DNA of 64,000 bases from Paraburkholderia unamae (GCF_003268775.1 NZ_QLSU01000020.1:1-64000); one strand, 5' to 3'. Numbered from the stretch's first letter, positions 1 through 8,261 are shown. The notes: generated by a model not told the origin, from the sequence alone. Numbers and translations are program-made.

Positions 1-149
1 TTGCCGAATGCGTTGATGATCTGGTTCAGGTCGCCACCAGCCTGGTTGAGCTGGTTTGCCCAGTAAATCAGGCCAGCCGGGTCAGCCGGACGGCCGTAGT
101 AGGCGATGTAAGCCTGTTGTACCTGCGAGTAGTAATCTGCCGCTGCCAT
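1..149 (-). CDS. DUF4214 domain protein, N-terminal part only
   Basis: The gene runs off the left edge, so only about 49 residues from the start are visible. ATG is at 147-149, preceded by a GGAG ribosome site 6 bases upstream. The peptide contains AYIAYYGRPADPAGLIYWA, the hallmark opening helix of DUF4214, a repeat found in secreted and S-layer-like bacterial proteins. It has no signal peptide. The same motif recurs in the gene at 2212-3480, which reads the other way, so the two are paralogues. The role is unknown; a cell-surface or type I-secreted protein is an inference from the family. A CRP-like palindrome lies 139-154 bases upstream of the start (288-303). Confidence 0.85.
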   Translation of the reverse strand, partial: MAAADYYSQVQQAYIAYYGRPADPAGLIYWANQLNQAGGDLNQIINAFG

Positions 150-287
150 TAAGAGCTCCAATTGGTCTTCTGATTAACAACACATGTGTGCGCCCGCATA
201 TTCGCGGCATGGCCCGAAGATCGGCCACGCACAGGCCCCCGACTATCGAACGCCGTGGCATTGTCAGATGGACGCGAGGAGGTAGGG

Positions 288-303
288 TGTGATGGTGCGC
301 ACA
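288..303. promoter_or_regulatory. CRP-like palindrome, one mismatch
   Basis: TGTGA-N6-GCACA matches the CRP core TGTGA-N6-TCACA at nine of ten positions. It lies 139-154 bases upstream of the leftward DUF4214 start. It is the weakest member of a set of five similar sites in the first 6.5 kb. Binding by a Crp/Fnr-type protein is inference. Confidence 0.35.
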
Positions 304-646
304 AAGCGTCACATTTCCAGCGCGCAGTGGACGCAACGTTGTCCGACCTGCTTAAAGCGCGGAAATTTACAGGCACGACAACCGAATTCGCGAGAATACA
401 GATGTGTCGTGGCGACAATTCACGTGCGAATCATGTGAGACTGCAAGGGCATAGGGAGAATCACCGCCCTCTGGGAGGGGCCGGAGGCGTAATGCGCCAC
501 GCGGCAAGTTCGGACCGCTTCCTATTTGGCGTGGTGTGGGCCACCAACTCAACGACAATGAAGAATTGGTGGCTTTATTGCTCTTTTACTACATGGCTGC
601 CCAGACCTTTGGGCAACTCATTCTATCTCCCATAAAGTCAACAACT

Positions 647-662
647 TGTGACTTCAATCACA
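647..662. promoter_or_regulatory. CRP-like palindrome, perfect core
   Basis: TGTGACTTCAATCACA fits TGTGA-N6-TCACA exactly and is followed by A, like the other sites in this region. It sits in the non-coding stretch between the leftward DUF4214 gene (about 500 bases away) and the 3' end of the hypothetical protein. Its target gene is unclear. Confidence 0.5.
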
Positions 663-761
663 ACTCGCAACTCATTTTCCTTCGAGCTGATCGTTTGCCT
701 CGCGTTTTGCAGCGTACGGCCGGGAGGTTTTGGGTCAACGCTAATTGCGTTGCCTGCGCAG

Positions 762-1418
762 TCATACAGGAAGGCTCGCCACCGCCTTTACCCCCAAAGG
801 GCTTACGACTAATTCCATGCTGTGGTCGTCCAGATCGAGGCCGCCCGGCCACGCCGCAGTGTCAAAGACGCGATAGCCCTGCTCAAGCAAATGCAGCATC
901 TCACCGGGCCGGTGAATCCGGCGCGGATCGAGGCGCGGATACCCGAACCACGCATCCCTCCCGTTCGCAACGATCACCAGCCGCGCCAGATCGGCACAGG
1001 AGCGTTGGTAGTATGCGAGATTCGCGCCCTTGGGCGGCTCGAAGGCGTGGAGCGCGCCGACCTGCGCCGCCGACAGGAACAGCGGCGCGTACGCCGGACG
1101 CGAGCCGCCCAGCGAAAGCCCTTTGACGTTGAACACCGTGCCGCACGGCACGAGCACCGTTGCCCATGGCGCAAGCTTGATCCCGGTCGCGGTGCCCGAG
1201 TCGAGCGGGAGCAACGAAACGAGGCCGATGGCCTGCGGAATGACCGCATCGACCAGGCTCCTGGCGTTGGTGGCGTCGAGTTGCGCGACGGCCGCGCACA
1301 ACTTGCCGTTGTCGCCGCAAAGGCCAACGAGGCAAAGATGTTCCGCTTCAACTGCACCTTGCACGCCCTTGCTCAAAGCCGAGGACTGCAAATTCGATGC
1401 AATTGTGACCACCGTCAC
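762..1418 (-). CDS. Hypothetical exported protein, possibly frameshifted
   Basis: An open frame of 218 codons read from a GTG at 1418. I do not recognise the family; the body has motifs such as GYPRLDPRRIH and no clear catalytic signature. The first ~40 codons of this frame look non-coding (A/T-rich third positions). In the next frame a GTG at 1357 starts MQLKRNIFASLAFAATTASCA, a textbook signal peptide with G/C-rich third positions. A single missing base near 1297 would join it to the long frame. The CRP-like site 1404-1419 would then lie 47-62 bases upstream of the start, whereas with the 1418 start it overlaps the start codon. I infer an exported protein whose 5' end is broken by a mutation or a sequencing error; the real start is uncertain. 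Confidence 0.55.
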   Translation of the reverse strand: MTVVTIASNLQSSALSKGVQGAVEAEHLCLVGLCGDNGKLCAAVAQLDATNARSLVDAVIPQAIGLVSLLPLDSGTATGIKLAPWATVLVPCGTVFNVKGLSLGGSRPAYAPLFLSAAQVGALHAFEPPKGANLAYYQRSCADLARLVIVANGRDAWFGYPRLDPRRIHRPGEMLHLLEQGYRVFDTAAWPGGLDLDDHSMELVVSPLGVKAVASLPV

Positions 1419-1419
1419 A
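1404..1419. promoter_or_regulatory. CRP-like palindrome, perfect core
   Basis: TGTGACCACCGTCACA fits TGTGA-N6-TCACA exactly. To the left it lies 47-62 bases upstream of the alternative start (1357) of the exported protein. To the right its centre is about 40 bases before the likely tRNA-Asn transcript start, assuming the TAGAAT at 1440-1445 is the -10 box; that would be a class II activator position. Which side it serves is unknown. Confidence 0.5.
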
Positions 1420-1439
1420 AGAAGACGCGAACCGTCCTG

Positions 1440-1445
1440 TAGAAT
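1440..1445 (+). promoter_or_regulatory. Probable -10 box of the tRNA cluster
   Basis: TAGAAT lies 15 bases upstream of tRNA-Asn. No good -35 hexamer is present at the usual spacing, which suits a promoter helped by an activator or by growth-rate control. Confidence 0.4.
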
Positions 1446-1459
1446 CCGGCTCCTTCTGA

Positions 1460-1535
1460 TCCCCGATAGCTCAGTCGGTAGAGCGCCGGACTGTTAATCC
1501 GTAGGTCCCTGGTTCGAGCCCAGGTCGGGGAGCCA
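1460..1535 (+). tRNA. tRNA-Asn (GTT)
   Basis: A 76-base cloverleaf with acceptor stem TCCCCGA/TCGGGGA, D-arm sequence AGCTCAGTCGGTAGAGC, anticodon loop CTGTTAA with anticodon GTT, T-loop GGTTCGAGCC and an encoded CCA. First of three tandem tRNA genes, only 5 bases from the next, so they are surely one transcript. Confidence 0.97.
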
Positions 1536-1540
1536 GACAT

Positions 1541-1616
1541 GCGGGAGTAGCTCAGTTGGTAGAGCGCAACCTTGCCAAGGTTGAGGTCGCGAGTTCGAGC
1601 CTCGTCTCCCGCTCCA
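1541..1616 (+). tRNA. tRNA-Gly (GCC)
   Basis: A 76-base cloverleaf with acceptor stem GCGGGAG/CTCCCGC, anticodon loop TTGCCAA with anticodon GCC, T-loop GTTCGAG and encoded CCA. Middle gene of the Asn-Gly-Thr cluster. Confidence 0.97.
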
Positions 1617-1626
1617 GTCAGTATCC

Positions 1627-1701
<75 letters not shown>

Positions 1702-2211
1702 CTCTCTTGCTGCCTCAGCATCCCGCTCAAGCCAGCCTTGACGCCCACTTGGCTTTGCCGAACTCAAAGGCAGCCGCCCCACACTTCTCTATCAACGCCC
1801 GGCATAAATATCGGCCCGCTTGCCGCAGAGGGTTTTGACCGACTGCGTGATGACGCTGTGAGCCGAGCGTATTTTGACGTGCAGAAACGCACAGCGAATT
1901 AGCGTCCCAATTTCATCGAGCCGCTCGCCAGGCGCCATCGGTCCGCTCTTATTTTGCAGCTTGCGCATGCATCCTCGGATGGCGGTCGTGTGGCGATACG
2001 CGATTCAAAGCGCGCAAGACGTGACGCCCGTCACAAATCGAAAAATAGCCGAAACGGATGCTAAAGATTAAAGGAGGCGCGCCGCTACCCTACCTGAATC
2101 GCCCGCTCGTCCCAGCTTTCTGATCACGCCGCTCCTCAACGTTGAGTAGATGCGCGAAGCTGGTTTCGCGTGCAATGGCCGGTCAAATAGCAAAATAACT
2201 CGGGGAGAAGA
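1702..2211. other. Non-coding leader region of the second DUF4214 gene
   Basis: About 510 bases with no credible gene. It holds a CRP-like palindrome at 2020-2035 and ends in a purine-rich ribosome site (GGGGAGAAG) just before the ATG at 2212. Nothing here repeats the 3' end of tRNA-Thr, so there is no sign of an attachment-site duplication. Confidence 0.5.
2020..2035. promoter_or_regulatory. CRP-like palindrome, one mismatch
   Basis: CGTGACGCCCGTCACA differs from TGTGA-N6-TCACA only at the first base and is followed by AA. It lies 177-192 bases upstream of the DUF4214 gene start at 2212. Confidence 0.45.
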
Positions 2212-3480
2212 ATGAGCGCCTATAACACACTGAATGCCGACGGAAGCGTTTCCTCGATTGAATATGCGATGGACGGCGTCTCGGTTTTCTCCAATAAGGC
2301 GCCAGCCGCCGATGTCCAGACGCTCGAATACTTCTTCGCGACCGAGGTCATCAACAACACGAATTTCCCGTACAGCTCGGCCGCGTCGGTCGCCGACCTG
2401 GTGTTCGCCGTGCGCGACGGACTGGTGACCGAAGCGCAAGTTCTGGCTTGGTCCGCCAGCAATAACATTCAGGTGAGCTATCCTGGCTCCACGGTGGTGG
2501 GTGCGACGCCGGCGAAGCTGACCGAATCGATGCTTACCGCACTGAACGATCCGCAGTTCACGTCGAACGGAGGCCTCCCGACACTGAGCCAGGCGGCCGC
2601 CGATGCCGCCGCCAATCCGGAGGCGACAGCCACTACGGCAGCGGCCATCGAGTCCGCAAACAGTGCTGGCTACGCCCTGGATTTCACAATCGGGACACTC
2701 CTCCCAGGCGGACAGGTTGTCGTGGCCGGGCCAACCGCCCAGATCAATGGCGTCGGCTCCGTCGCCCAGTTGGCGGAGTTGGGTGCGCAAGCAGAACTCA
2801 GCGCGATGACCAGCGCCCTTCCGGCGTCCGGCCCCGCGTCGATTAGCGGCGTCTCGTCGGCGACCGAAGCGATCCAGGCGGCCTACATCGCGTTCTATGG
2901 CCGCCCGGCGGACTCGGGCGGACTCGCGTACTGGGCCGGCGAACTGCAAGCCGCCGGAGGCAATCTGGATGCGGTCGTCAGTGCCTTCGGCAATTCGACG
3001 GAGTCGCAAGCGCTGTACGGCGGGCAGTCTGTCGAGCAGATGCTCACCGCCATCTATCAGCAAGAATTCAACCGTGCACCTGATGCCGCCGGAGAAGCGT
3101 ACTGGGCGAGTCAAATCAGGAATGGCGCCATTTCCGCGGCCGGGGCGGCCCTGGCCATCCTGAACGGTGCGACGGGAAGTGACCAGGCGGTAATCAACGA
3201 CAAGCTGGTCGTCGCCACTGCATTCACCAGTGCCCTCACGCAGGAAAGTTTCGCCGCCGGTCTGTACGGCGGCGACACCGCAGCCGCAAACGCCCGCCTG
3301 TATCTGTCGTCGGTCGATGGCAACACCGCACATGCTGTGCTGATGGCAGGCATCGCCCAGCAGGTGGCGCAAGGCATCCAGACCGAGGCAACGGTGGCAA
3401 ACGCCATCACCGGCGTCGGGATTACGCTGATGGGTCAGCCCACGCAGACTGTCGTTGAGACGCATACCGTTGCCGCCTAG
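2212..3480 (+). CDS. DUF4214 domain protein, probable exported surface protein
   Basis: 422 residues with an N-terminal region of unknown fold, a low-complexity Ala/Thr-rich stretch (about 120-150) and a DUF4214 unit at about 220-330. The unit has the typical YGRPAD motif near residue 230, a second half with NRAPD, and AYWASQIRNG near 290. The protein is acidic, lacks Cys and has no N-terminal signal peptide, so export by a type I route with a C-terminal signal is plausible but not shown. The ATG follows GGGGAGAAG. A glycosyltransferase gene starts 135 bases downstream on the same strand and could act on this protein. It is a paralogue of the truncated gene at 1-149. The exact function is unknown. 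Confidence 0.85.
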   Translation: MSAYNTLNADGSVSSIEYAMDGVSVFSNKAPAADVQTLEYFFATEVINNTNFPYSSAASVADLVFAVRDGLVTEAQVLAWSASNNIQVSYPGSTVVGATPAKLTESMLTALNDPQFTSNGGLPTLSQAAADAAANPEATATTAAAIESANSAGYALDFTIGTLLPGGQVVVAGPTAQINGVGSVAQLAELGAQAELSAMTSALPASGPASISGVSSATEAIQAAYIAFYGRPADSGGLAYWAGELQAAGGNLDAVVSAFGNSTESQALYGGQSVEQMLTAIYQQEFNRAPDAAGEAYWASQIRNGAISAAGAALAILNGATGSDQAVINDKLVVATAFTSALTQESFAAGLYGGDTAAANARLYLSSVDGNTAHAVLMAGIAQQVAQGIQTEATVANAITGVGITLMGQPTQTVVETHTVAA

Positions 3481-3615
3481 GCGCAGGTCGAACGACCTGC
3501 ACGCCGGCAACACGTCAGCAACGCCTCGAGCGCAGCCACATTTCCTTGCGGAGTCCACCAATTTGCCGTCGCTGCCGCGGGCATAATACGCTTTTAGCGT
3601 CTGGTTGAGCGTTCA

Positions 3616-4683
3616 ATGAAGATTTGCCTGAACATGATCGTCAAGAACGAAGCACCGGTCATCCGGCGGTGCCTCGATAGTCTCAAGCGGTGGGTCGACT
3701 ATTGGGTCATCGTGGACACCGGCTCGAGCGACGGCACCCAGGCGCTTATCCGCGAATGCATGGCGGACGTTCCCGGCGAATTGCACGAGCGACCGTGGCG
3801 TGATTTCGCACACAATCGCAATGAGGCCATGGCGCTTGCAAAGCCGCATGGCGACTATCTTCTTTTCATCGACGCGGACGAAGTGCTGGAGCTGCCGCAC
3901 GGTTACTCATGGCCAGCCCTGAGTGCCGATGGCTACCGATTCCGTTGCAGGCTCGGCGAGTGGAGCTACCAGCGTAACGCCCTTGTTGCTTCGAAACAGC
4001 CGTGGCATTGGGCAGGAGTCCTGCATGAATATCTGACCCAGAACCGCGACCATGCGTGGGTCGATCTGCCGGATGCCACAATCATGGTTTCCCGGGACGG
4101 CGCACGCGCGCGCGACGCGCGTACCTACGAGCGTGATATTGAGGTTCTGGAGAGAGCAATCCGCGACGAGCCGGAAAACGCACGTTATCGTTTCTATCTC
4201 GCCCAGAGCTATCGCGACGCCGGCCGAATCGCGGACAGCATTCGTACGTACCGCGAACGACACGCAATGGGGGGATGGGACGAAGAGTGCTGGTACAGCC
4301 TCTACCAGATCGGCGCGCTGACAGCAGCACTGGGCGCACCGCGAAGCGAAGTGGTCGAAGCCTATTTGAGCGCCTTCGAGGCGCGCCCGACGCGTGCCGA
4401 GCCTTTGCATGACCTTGCGCGATATCACCGCTTGCGCGGCGAATTTGCCCTGGCCCATCTGTTCGCCGCCCGAGCGGTATCGATGACGCGCCCCAATGAC
4501 GCCCTCTTCGTCGACGACTCGATTTACCGTTGGCGATCTCTGGACGAATTGTCCGTGAGCGCGTGGTACGCCGGAGCCGTCGAGGAAGGCCGGGCAGCAT
4601 TGAAGCGACTCCTCGCGGAGCGGCTTTACCCATCCGGGGAAGCTTCGCGCATGGAATCGAACAGAGCCTACTTTGGGTTGTAG
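3616..4683 (+). CDS. Family 2 glycosyltransferase with TPR domain
   Basis: 355 residues. The N-terminal GT-A domain opens with MKICLNMIVKNEAPVIRRCL and has VDTGSSDGT (nucleotide-binding loop) and the metal-binding DAD motif in LLFIDADEVLEL near residue 95. From about 180 to the end it is helical with TPR-like repeats (for example EPENARYRFYLAQSYRDAGR). This architecture occurs in cytoplasmic transferases that glycosylate proteins or surface polymers; the TPR part usually holds the acceptor. The sugar and acceptor cannot be told from sequence. The ribosome site is weak. The gene follows the DUF4214 gene and converges on the collagen-like gene with a 28-base gap, so a role in modifying one of these surface proteins is a reasonable guess. 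Confidence 0.85.
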   Translation: MKICLNMIVKNEAPVIRRCLDSLKRWVDYWVIVDTGSSDGTQALIRECMADVPGELHERPWRDFAHNRNEAMALAKPHGDYLLFIDADEVLELPHGYSWPALSADGYRFRCRLGEWSYQRNALVASKQPWHWAGVLHEYLTQNRDHAWVDLPDATIMVSRDGARARDARTYERDIEVLERAIRDEPENARYRFYLAQSYRDAGRIADSIRTYRERHAMGGWDEECWYSLYQIGALTAALGAPRSEVVEAYLSAFEARPTRAEPLHDLARYHRLRGEFALAHLFAARAVSMTRPNDALFVDDSIYRWRSLDELSVSAWYAGAVEEGRAALKRLLAERLYPSGEASRMESNRAYFGL

Positions 4684-4711
4684 GCCGCTGTTCCTCACAG
4701 GCACCGGGGTG

Positions 4712-6154
4712 TCAACTCGCGGACGGGAAGACGCCGGAAACGCAAATCATATAAGTCAGCCCGTTCGGCGTCACGCCCGAAAGATTTGGCAGAGCGAATG
4801 TCGTCACGCCATCTCCGCCATAGGTCGTGCCAAGTAGCGCAAACAACGCAGTGTAGCCGGTGATCGGAAGCAACTGCCCATTAGCCGGCAACCCGGGACT
4901 GTAATGTGCCGCCGTCAGCCATACCGTTCCGAGCGTACATTCCGTGCCCGTTGTCGACGTAGAAGCGCCGCCGGGACTTCCAAGGCCGGAGACCGTGCCG
5001 GTGGCGCCCGTTGCTCCTGCGGGCCCCGCTGCACCTTGCGGACCTGTGGCTCCAGTCGCTCCAGTCGCTCCCGTAGCTCCTATAGCCCCGGTGGCTCCTG
5101 TGGCTCCGCCGACGCCCTGAACCCCCTGAATTCCCTGCGGCCCTGTTGCTCCACTCGCTCCGGTCGCCCCGGTCGCTCCGGCTACACCGATCGGACCCGT
5201 TGCCCCCGTCGCTCCTGCTGCACCCGTCGCCCCTGTCGCCCCCGCCGCACCGGCCACACCTGCTGCGCCCGTCGCTCCAGCGGGCCCGGTGGCCCCTTGT
5301 GCGCCCGACCCACCGGCATCGCCGGACGCGCCTTGCGCGCCCGTCGCCCCCTGGGGCCCAGTGGCGCCCGTTGCGCCCGCGACTCCCGTGGCACCCGCCG
5401 TCCCTTGAGCCCCGGTCGCACCCGTCGTCCCCTGCGATCCGGTAGCGCCCGTTGCCCCTGTGGCACCAGCCGCTCCGGTCGCCCCCGTAGCCCCCGTCGA
5501 GCCGGCCGGCCCCGTTGCACCCGTCGTCCCGACGTTGCCCATGATGAGCTGTTGCGTCAGCGCACCAAGATTCGTCGAATTGTCGGAAAGTTGTGTATGC
5601 AACAATTCCAGTGCATCGTCGTACGCATTCCCCGATGTCGGCTGGAACGACTGATTCATCAGATTCAGCGAACTGGTGTCGATACCGAGACTCGCGAGCA
5701 GTTGTCGCGTATTGGACAACGCCGTCGGCAATTGCGAGCTTGCGGCACTGGCCGTGGCCGCCGAAAACGAATTGAAGAAGCTCTCCGTGTCCGTGCTGCC
5801 GGCCAGCGCCGCAGTCACGAGTTCGGTGAAAGGCGTAATGTCCGTCGTACCAGGCCCGGAGACAAAGGAATGCAAAACCTGCCCCGTGGAGGTCTGGACC
5901 CTCAAAACACACGGCAAGACAAGACCCGAGGTGCTGACCGACCACGCGCCGCTGGCCGACGTCGTCGTCGACGTGTCGCCCGACACGCATTTCAACGAGA
6001 CCTCGGCATTCGCAACGGGAGCGCCGGTTGCGGCTACCCCGTTGATGGTTGCGGGCGCAATACTGCCCGACCCGCCGCCGGACCCGCCGCCACATCCGGC
6101 AAACAACGACGTCACGGCAATTGGAATCAAAACGGCTGAGATTTTCTTTTTCAT
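4712..6154 (-). CDS. Collagen-like lipoprotein with C-terminal phage tail-collar domain
   Basis: 480 residues from the ATG at 6154; a GTG 12 bases upstream is less likely because it lacks a ribosome site, while GGAA precedes the ATG. The parts are: a lipoprotein signal peptide with lipobox LFAGC and a following Gly/Ser linker; a carboxypeptidase-regulatory-like beta domain (about 30-110); a helical stretch; about 60 Gly-X-Y triplets, mostly GAT, GPQ and GAA (about 205-390); and a C-terminal tail-collar domain with GQLLPITGYTALFALLG and TTYGGDGVTTFALPNL. Such collagen-like rods form trimers, and collar domains often cap trimeric fibres. A surface-anchored trimeric fibre is therefore likely, perhaps for adhesion. 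The repeat coding is strongly biased and may vary in length between strains. Confidence 0.88.
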   Translation of the reverse strand: MKKKISAVLIPIAVTSLFAGCGGGSGGGSGSIAPATINGVAATGAPVANAEVSLKCVSGDTSTTTSASGAWSVSTSGLVLPCVLRVQTSTGQVLHSFVSGPGTTDITPFTELVTAALAGSTDTESFFNSFSAATASAASSQLPTALSNTRQLLASLGIDTSSLNLMNQSFQPTSGNAYDDALELLHTQLSDNSTNLGALTQQLIMGNVGTTGATGPAGSTGATGATGAAGATGATGATGSQGTTGATGAQGTAGATGVAGATGATGPQGATGAQGASGDAGGSGAQGATGPAGATGAAGVAGAAGATGATGAAGATGATGPIGVAGATGATGASGATGPQGIQGVQGVGGATGATGAIGATGATGATGATGPQGAAGPAGATGATGTVSGLGSPGGASTSTTGTECTLGTVWLTAAHYSPGLPANGQLLPITGYTALFALLGTTYGGDGVTTFALPNLSGVTPNGLTYMICVSGVFPSAS

Positions 6155-6791
6155 TTTCTTTTCCACAGTGGCATTAACAAAGCACGTCGGTCACCGGGAT
6201 CGCCTTGCACGCAGCAAGCCTCCGGACCGACATGGCGCGCATGCTGGTTCGTTCTTTTTTTTCTCTGGAAACTCAAGCCATATCGCCGTGAACTAGCGAA
6301 TATTGCGAGGCAGACGCCCACCGGAAAATCGCTGAGTTTGTCTGGATGTAGGCGAATCGGGAGGCGCGGCGATCGCGATTATCAATCGATTGATACGACT
6401 AATGCTGTGACGAGCATCACAACTGCCGTTTTGCAGAGTGGTATGAAATCGACGCGCATGCACGCCATGCGTTTCAGAATGCGACGGCGCGAAAATGTGC
6501 AGACATGGACGCCTTCACAAGCATGCCGTGTCAACGATCCGCTCAACGGGCAACGCCCACCCATCACGCCCTCAATCACCCGCCTCGAAACGCAACCGAT
6601 TGCAGGTAAAATCCGCCACGGAATTCAGGGGCGCGGATTGCGCTCCCTGTTTGGCCCACATTCAGCAGCCTCGCGCGCCTGACCTCGCCCGAGTGCCCAC
6701 GGGCACAGAGCGACGTTCGGGACCACTCCGAACCGCGCAGCGCGCTGCTGACGGCCCTGAAAGATCACATCCAGAAACACCGGGAACGCGC
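6155..6791. other. Regulatory region between collagen-like and DnaJ-like genes
   Basis: Holds the leftward promoter region of the collagen-like gene with several T-rich runs (6145-6165, 6252-6262) and the CRP-like palindrome at 6406-6421. The rightward frame into the J-domain is open from about 6495, but its first ~100 codons lack coding character. Confidence 0.45.
6406..6421. promoter_or_regulatory. CRP-like palindrome, perfect core
   Basis: TGTGACGAGCATCACA fits TGTGA-N6-TCACA exactly and is followed by A. It lies 252-267 bases upstream of the collagen-like gene and about 370 bases before the DnaJ-like start. Confidence 0.5.
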
Positions 6792-7727
6792 TTGAGCTTC
6801 GAGGAATACTACAGTCGGCTGCAATTGCCGGTCACTGCATCGCCGGCAGAGATCAAGCGGGCCTACCGGCGTCTGCGGGCGCAGTATCACCCCGATCGCA
6901 ACAAAGGCCGCGAGGCTGCGGTCGAACCGGTATTCAAGCGCATTCAGGAAGCGTTCGAGATTCTGACCGGCAGGCGCCAGGCGCCGGTGGCCAAGGCGGC
7001 GGCGCCATCGAACAGCAGCCGCACGCGCGAAGCTCCGCAGCGCGAGCGCCATGCCGGGCCGCCCATGCGCGGCGCAAACTGTCTGGTCGAGCTTTTCGTG
7101 CCGCTCGAAGTGGCGATCGAAGGCGGCGGCGTCGAAGCGCACTACCCCGTGAAAGGCCCCTGCGACGCCTGCCGGCAGACCGTCGGCAACGTCCATTGCG
7201 AGAAGTGTCTCGGCACCGGCTTGCGGAGCTGGCGCAAGTCCGAAATCGTCGCGATTCCGCGCGGTGCGTGGGACGGTCAGCGTCTCGTCGTCGAAGGCGG
7301 CGGTCACCCCGGCGTCAACGGCGGGCCGTCTGGTGACGCCATTTTCTCGGTCTCCATCGTCTGCGGCTCGGCCTTCACCCGCAACGGGCTCGATCTCGCC
7401 TGTGACATTCAGGTCGACTTCATGACGGCCATGCTGGGCGGCACCGTTGAAGCGAAGATCCTGGGCCGCACGCAGGAGGTGAAGATTCCGCCGAACGCGA
7501 ATGCGGGCACGCCCATTCGTCTGCCCGGGCTAGGGTTATCGGAGCGCAACGGCGCACGGGGGAACCTCACATTGAACCTGGTGCTCACAATGCCGGGCGC
7601 CGCCTCGCATCTGACCGACACCGAACGCCAGCGGCTGCGCGACATATTCGCCGACGCGGAGCGTCGAGCAGCGCAAACGGCGCAAAAGCCACAAGCGCCG
7701 CTTGCAGGCTCGCGCGTCAAACGCTAA
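6792..7727 (+). CDS. DnaJ-like co-chaperone with reduced zinc finger
   Basis: About 311 residues if read from the TTG at 6792, placed just before the J-domain (SFEEYYSRLQLP); the frame is open further upstream and the start is not certain. The J-domain holds the HPD tripeptide in QYHPDRNKG, needed to stimulate DnaK. A linker follows, then a cysteine cluster with only two CxxC motifs (CDAC and CEKC) instead of the four of DnaJ. After that come the beta-rich substrate-binding domains (DGQRLVVEGGG, then PPNANAGTPIRLPGLG). It is probably a cytoplasmic DnaK partner of the DnaJ/CbpA class with an atypical half zinc site. It ends 4 bases from the convergent gene at 7732. Confidence 0.8.
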   Translation: MSFEEYYSRLQLPVTASPAEIKRAYRRLRAQYHPDRNKGREAAVEPVFKRIQEAFEILTGRRQAPVAKAAAPSNSSRTREAPQRERHAGPPMRGANCLVELFVPLEVAIEGGGVEAHYPVKGPCDACRQTVGNVHCEKCLGTGLRSWRKSEIVAIPRGAWDGQRLVVEGGGHPGVNGGPSGDAIFSVSIVCGSAFTRNGLDLACDIQVDFMTAMLGGTVEAKILGRTQEVKIPPNANAGTPIRLPGLGLSERNGARGNLTLNLVLTMPGAASHLTDTERQRLRDIFADAERRAAQTAQKPQAPLAGSRVKR

Positions 7728-7731
7728 TTCA

Positions 7732-7971
7732 TTACGCGCCCTGCGAATCGATCCACGCGCGCGCAGCCTCGAAACCCGCTTCGGCGGCCGCGTGCTCGGT
7801 GGACCACAGGCGCGTGATATGCACGAGTTGCCAGTCCGCCACAACGGCATCGGCCTTCAACACGCGAAAGTGCGCTTTCACACCCGTGAGCACCTGGTCG
7901 ACCGCGACTTCGATGTCGTAGTCCTTATAGCGCTCCTGGTAGTCGCCCATGTCGATGCCTTTCGGCTCCAT
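7732..7971 (-). CDS. Small conserved hypothetical protein
   Basis: 79 residues with GGAGG placed ideally before the ATG at 7971. The sequence is soluble and predicted alpha/beta, with the ending WSTEHAAAEAGFEAARAWID. The pattern of an N-terminal beta region followed by a helix with AA-x-AG-x-EAA resembles the 85-residue protein at 39095-39352 in the oxalate locus, so the two are likely paralogues. No function is known to me. The gene is convergent with the DnaJ-like gene. Confidence 0.75.
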   Translation of the reverse strand: MEPKGIDMGDYQERYKDYDIEVAVDQVLTGVKAHFRVLKADAVVADWQLVHITRLWSTEHAAAEAGFEAARAWIDSQGA

Positions 7972-8045
7972 GATCGCCTCCGCGTCGTGACTGTTGACGG
8001 TTCATCCTAGCACTTCCGCCATGCACGACGCGCGCGCCGCGTGCG

Positions 8046-8261
8046 TCAGAGACGCGCGATCGACACCTCCGTCGACTTCACCAGCGCAACCACTTCCGAG
8101 CCCACCTTGAGTTCGAGTTCGTCGATCGAGCGGGTGGTGATGACCGAGGTGACGATGCCGAACGTCGTGTCGACGTCGACCTCCGATACCACGGGCCCGC
8201 GAATGATCTCCTTGATCTTGCCGCGAAACTGGTTGCGAACGTTGATGGCGGTAATGCTCAT
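8046..8261 (-). CDS. Mop-type molybdate/oxyanion-binding (TOBE) protein
   Basis: 71 residues forming a single TOBE/Mop domain: N-terminal SITAINVRNQFRGKIKEI, then GPVVSEVDVDT and the C-terminal VGSEVVALVKSTEVSI. Such molbindins form hexamers that bind molybdate or similar oxyanions in the cytoplasm. It lies 52 bases downstream of ssuB on the same strand, so it is probably the last gene of the alkanesulfonate operon. A GGAG ribosome site precedes the ATG. Confidence 0.85.
   Translation of the reverse strand: MSITAINVRNQFRGKIKEIIRGPVVSEVDVDTTFGIVTSVITTRSIDELELKVGSEVVALVKSTEVSIARL

Larger units (their letters stand above)
150..761. other. Non-coding stretch of lower GC
   Basis: No convincing gene is seen between the DUF4214 gene and the hypothetical protein. 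Short open frames here lack a ribosome site and codon bias. The segment is AT-richer than the window as a whole and holds two CRP-like palindromes (288-303 and 647-662). It may act as the regulatory region of the leftward DUF4214 gene or encode an untranslated RNA; nothing further can be supported. Confidence 0.5.

Noticed and set aside
4904..6139. 411-codon Arg/Cys-rich frame on the plus strand
   Set aside because: It is a shadow of the collagen-like repeats on the other strand; the composition follows from the GGC-ACC-type repeats.
4712..6154. Prophage remnant, from the tail-collar domain
   Set aside because: No other phage gene is near and the protein has a lipoprotein signal, so it is a cellular protein that uses a collar fold.
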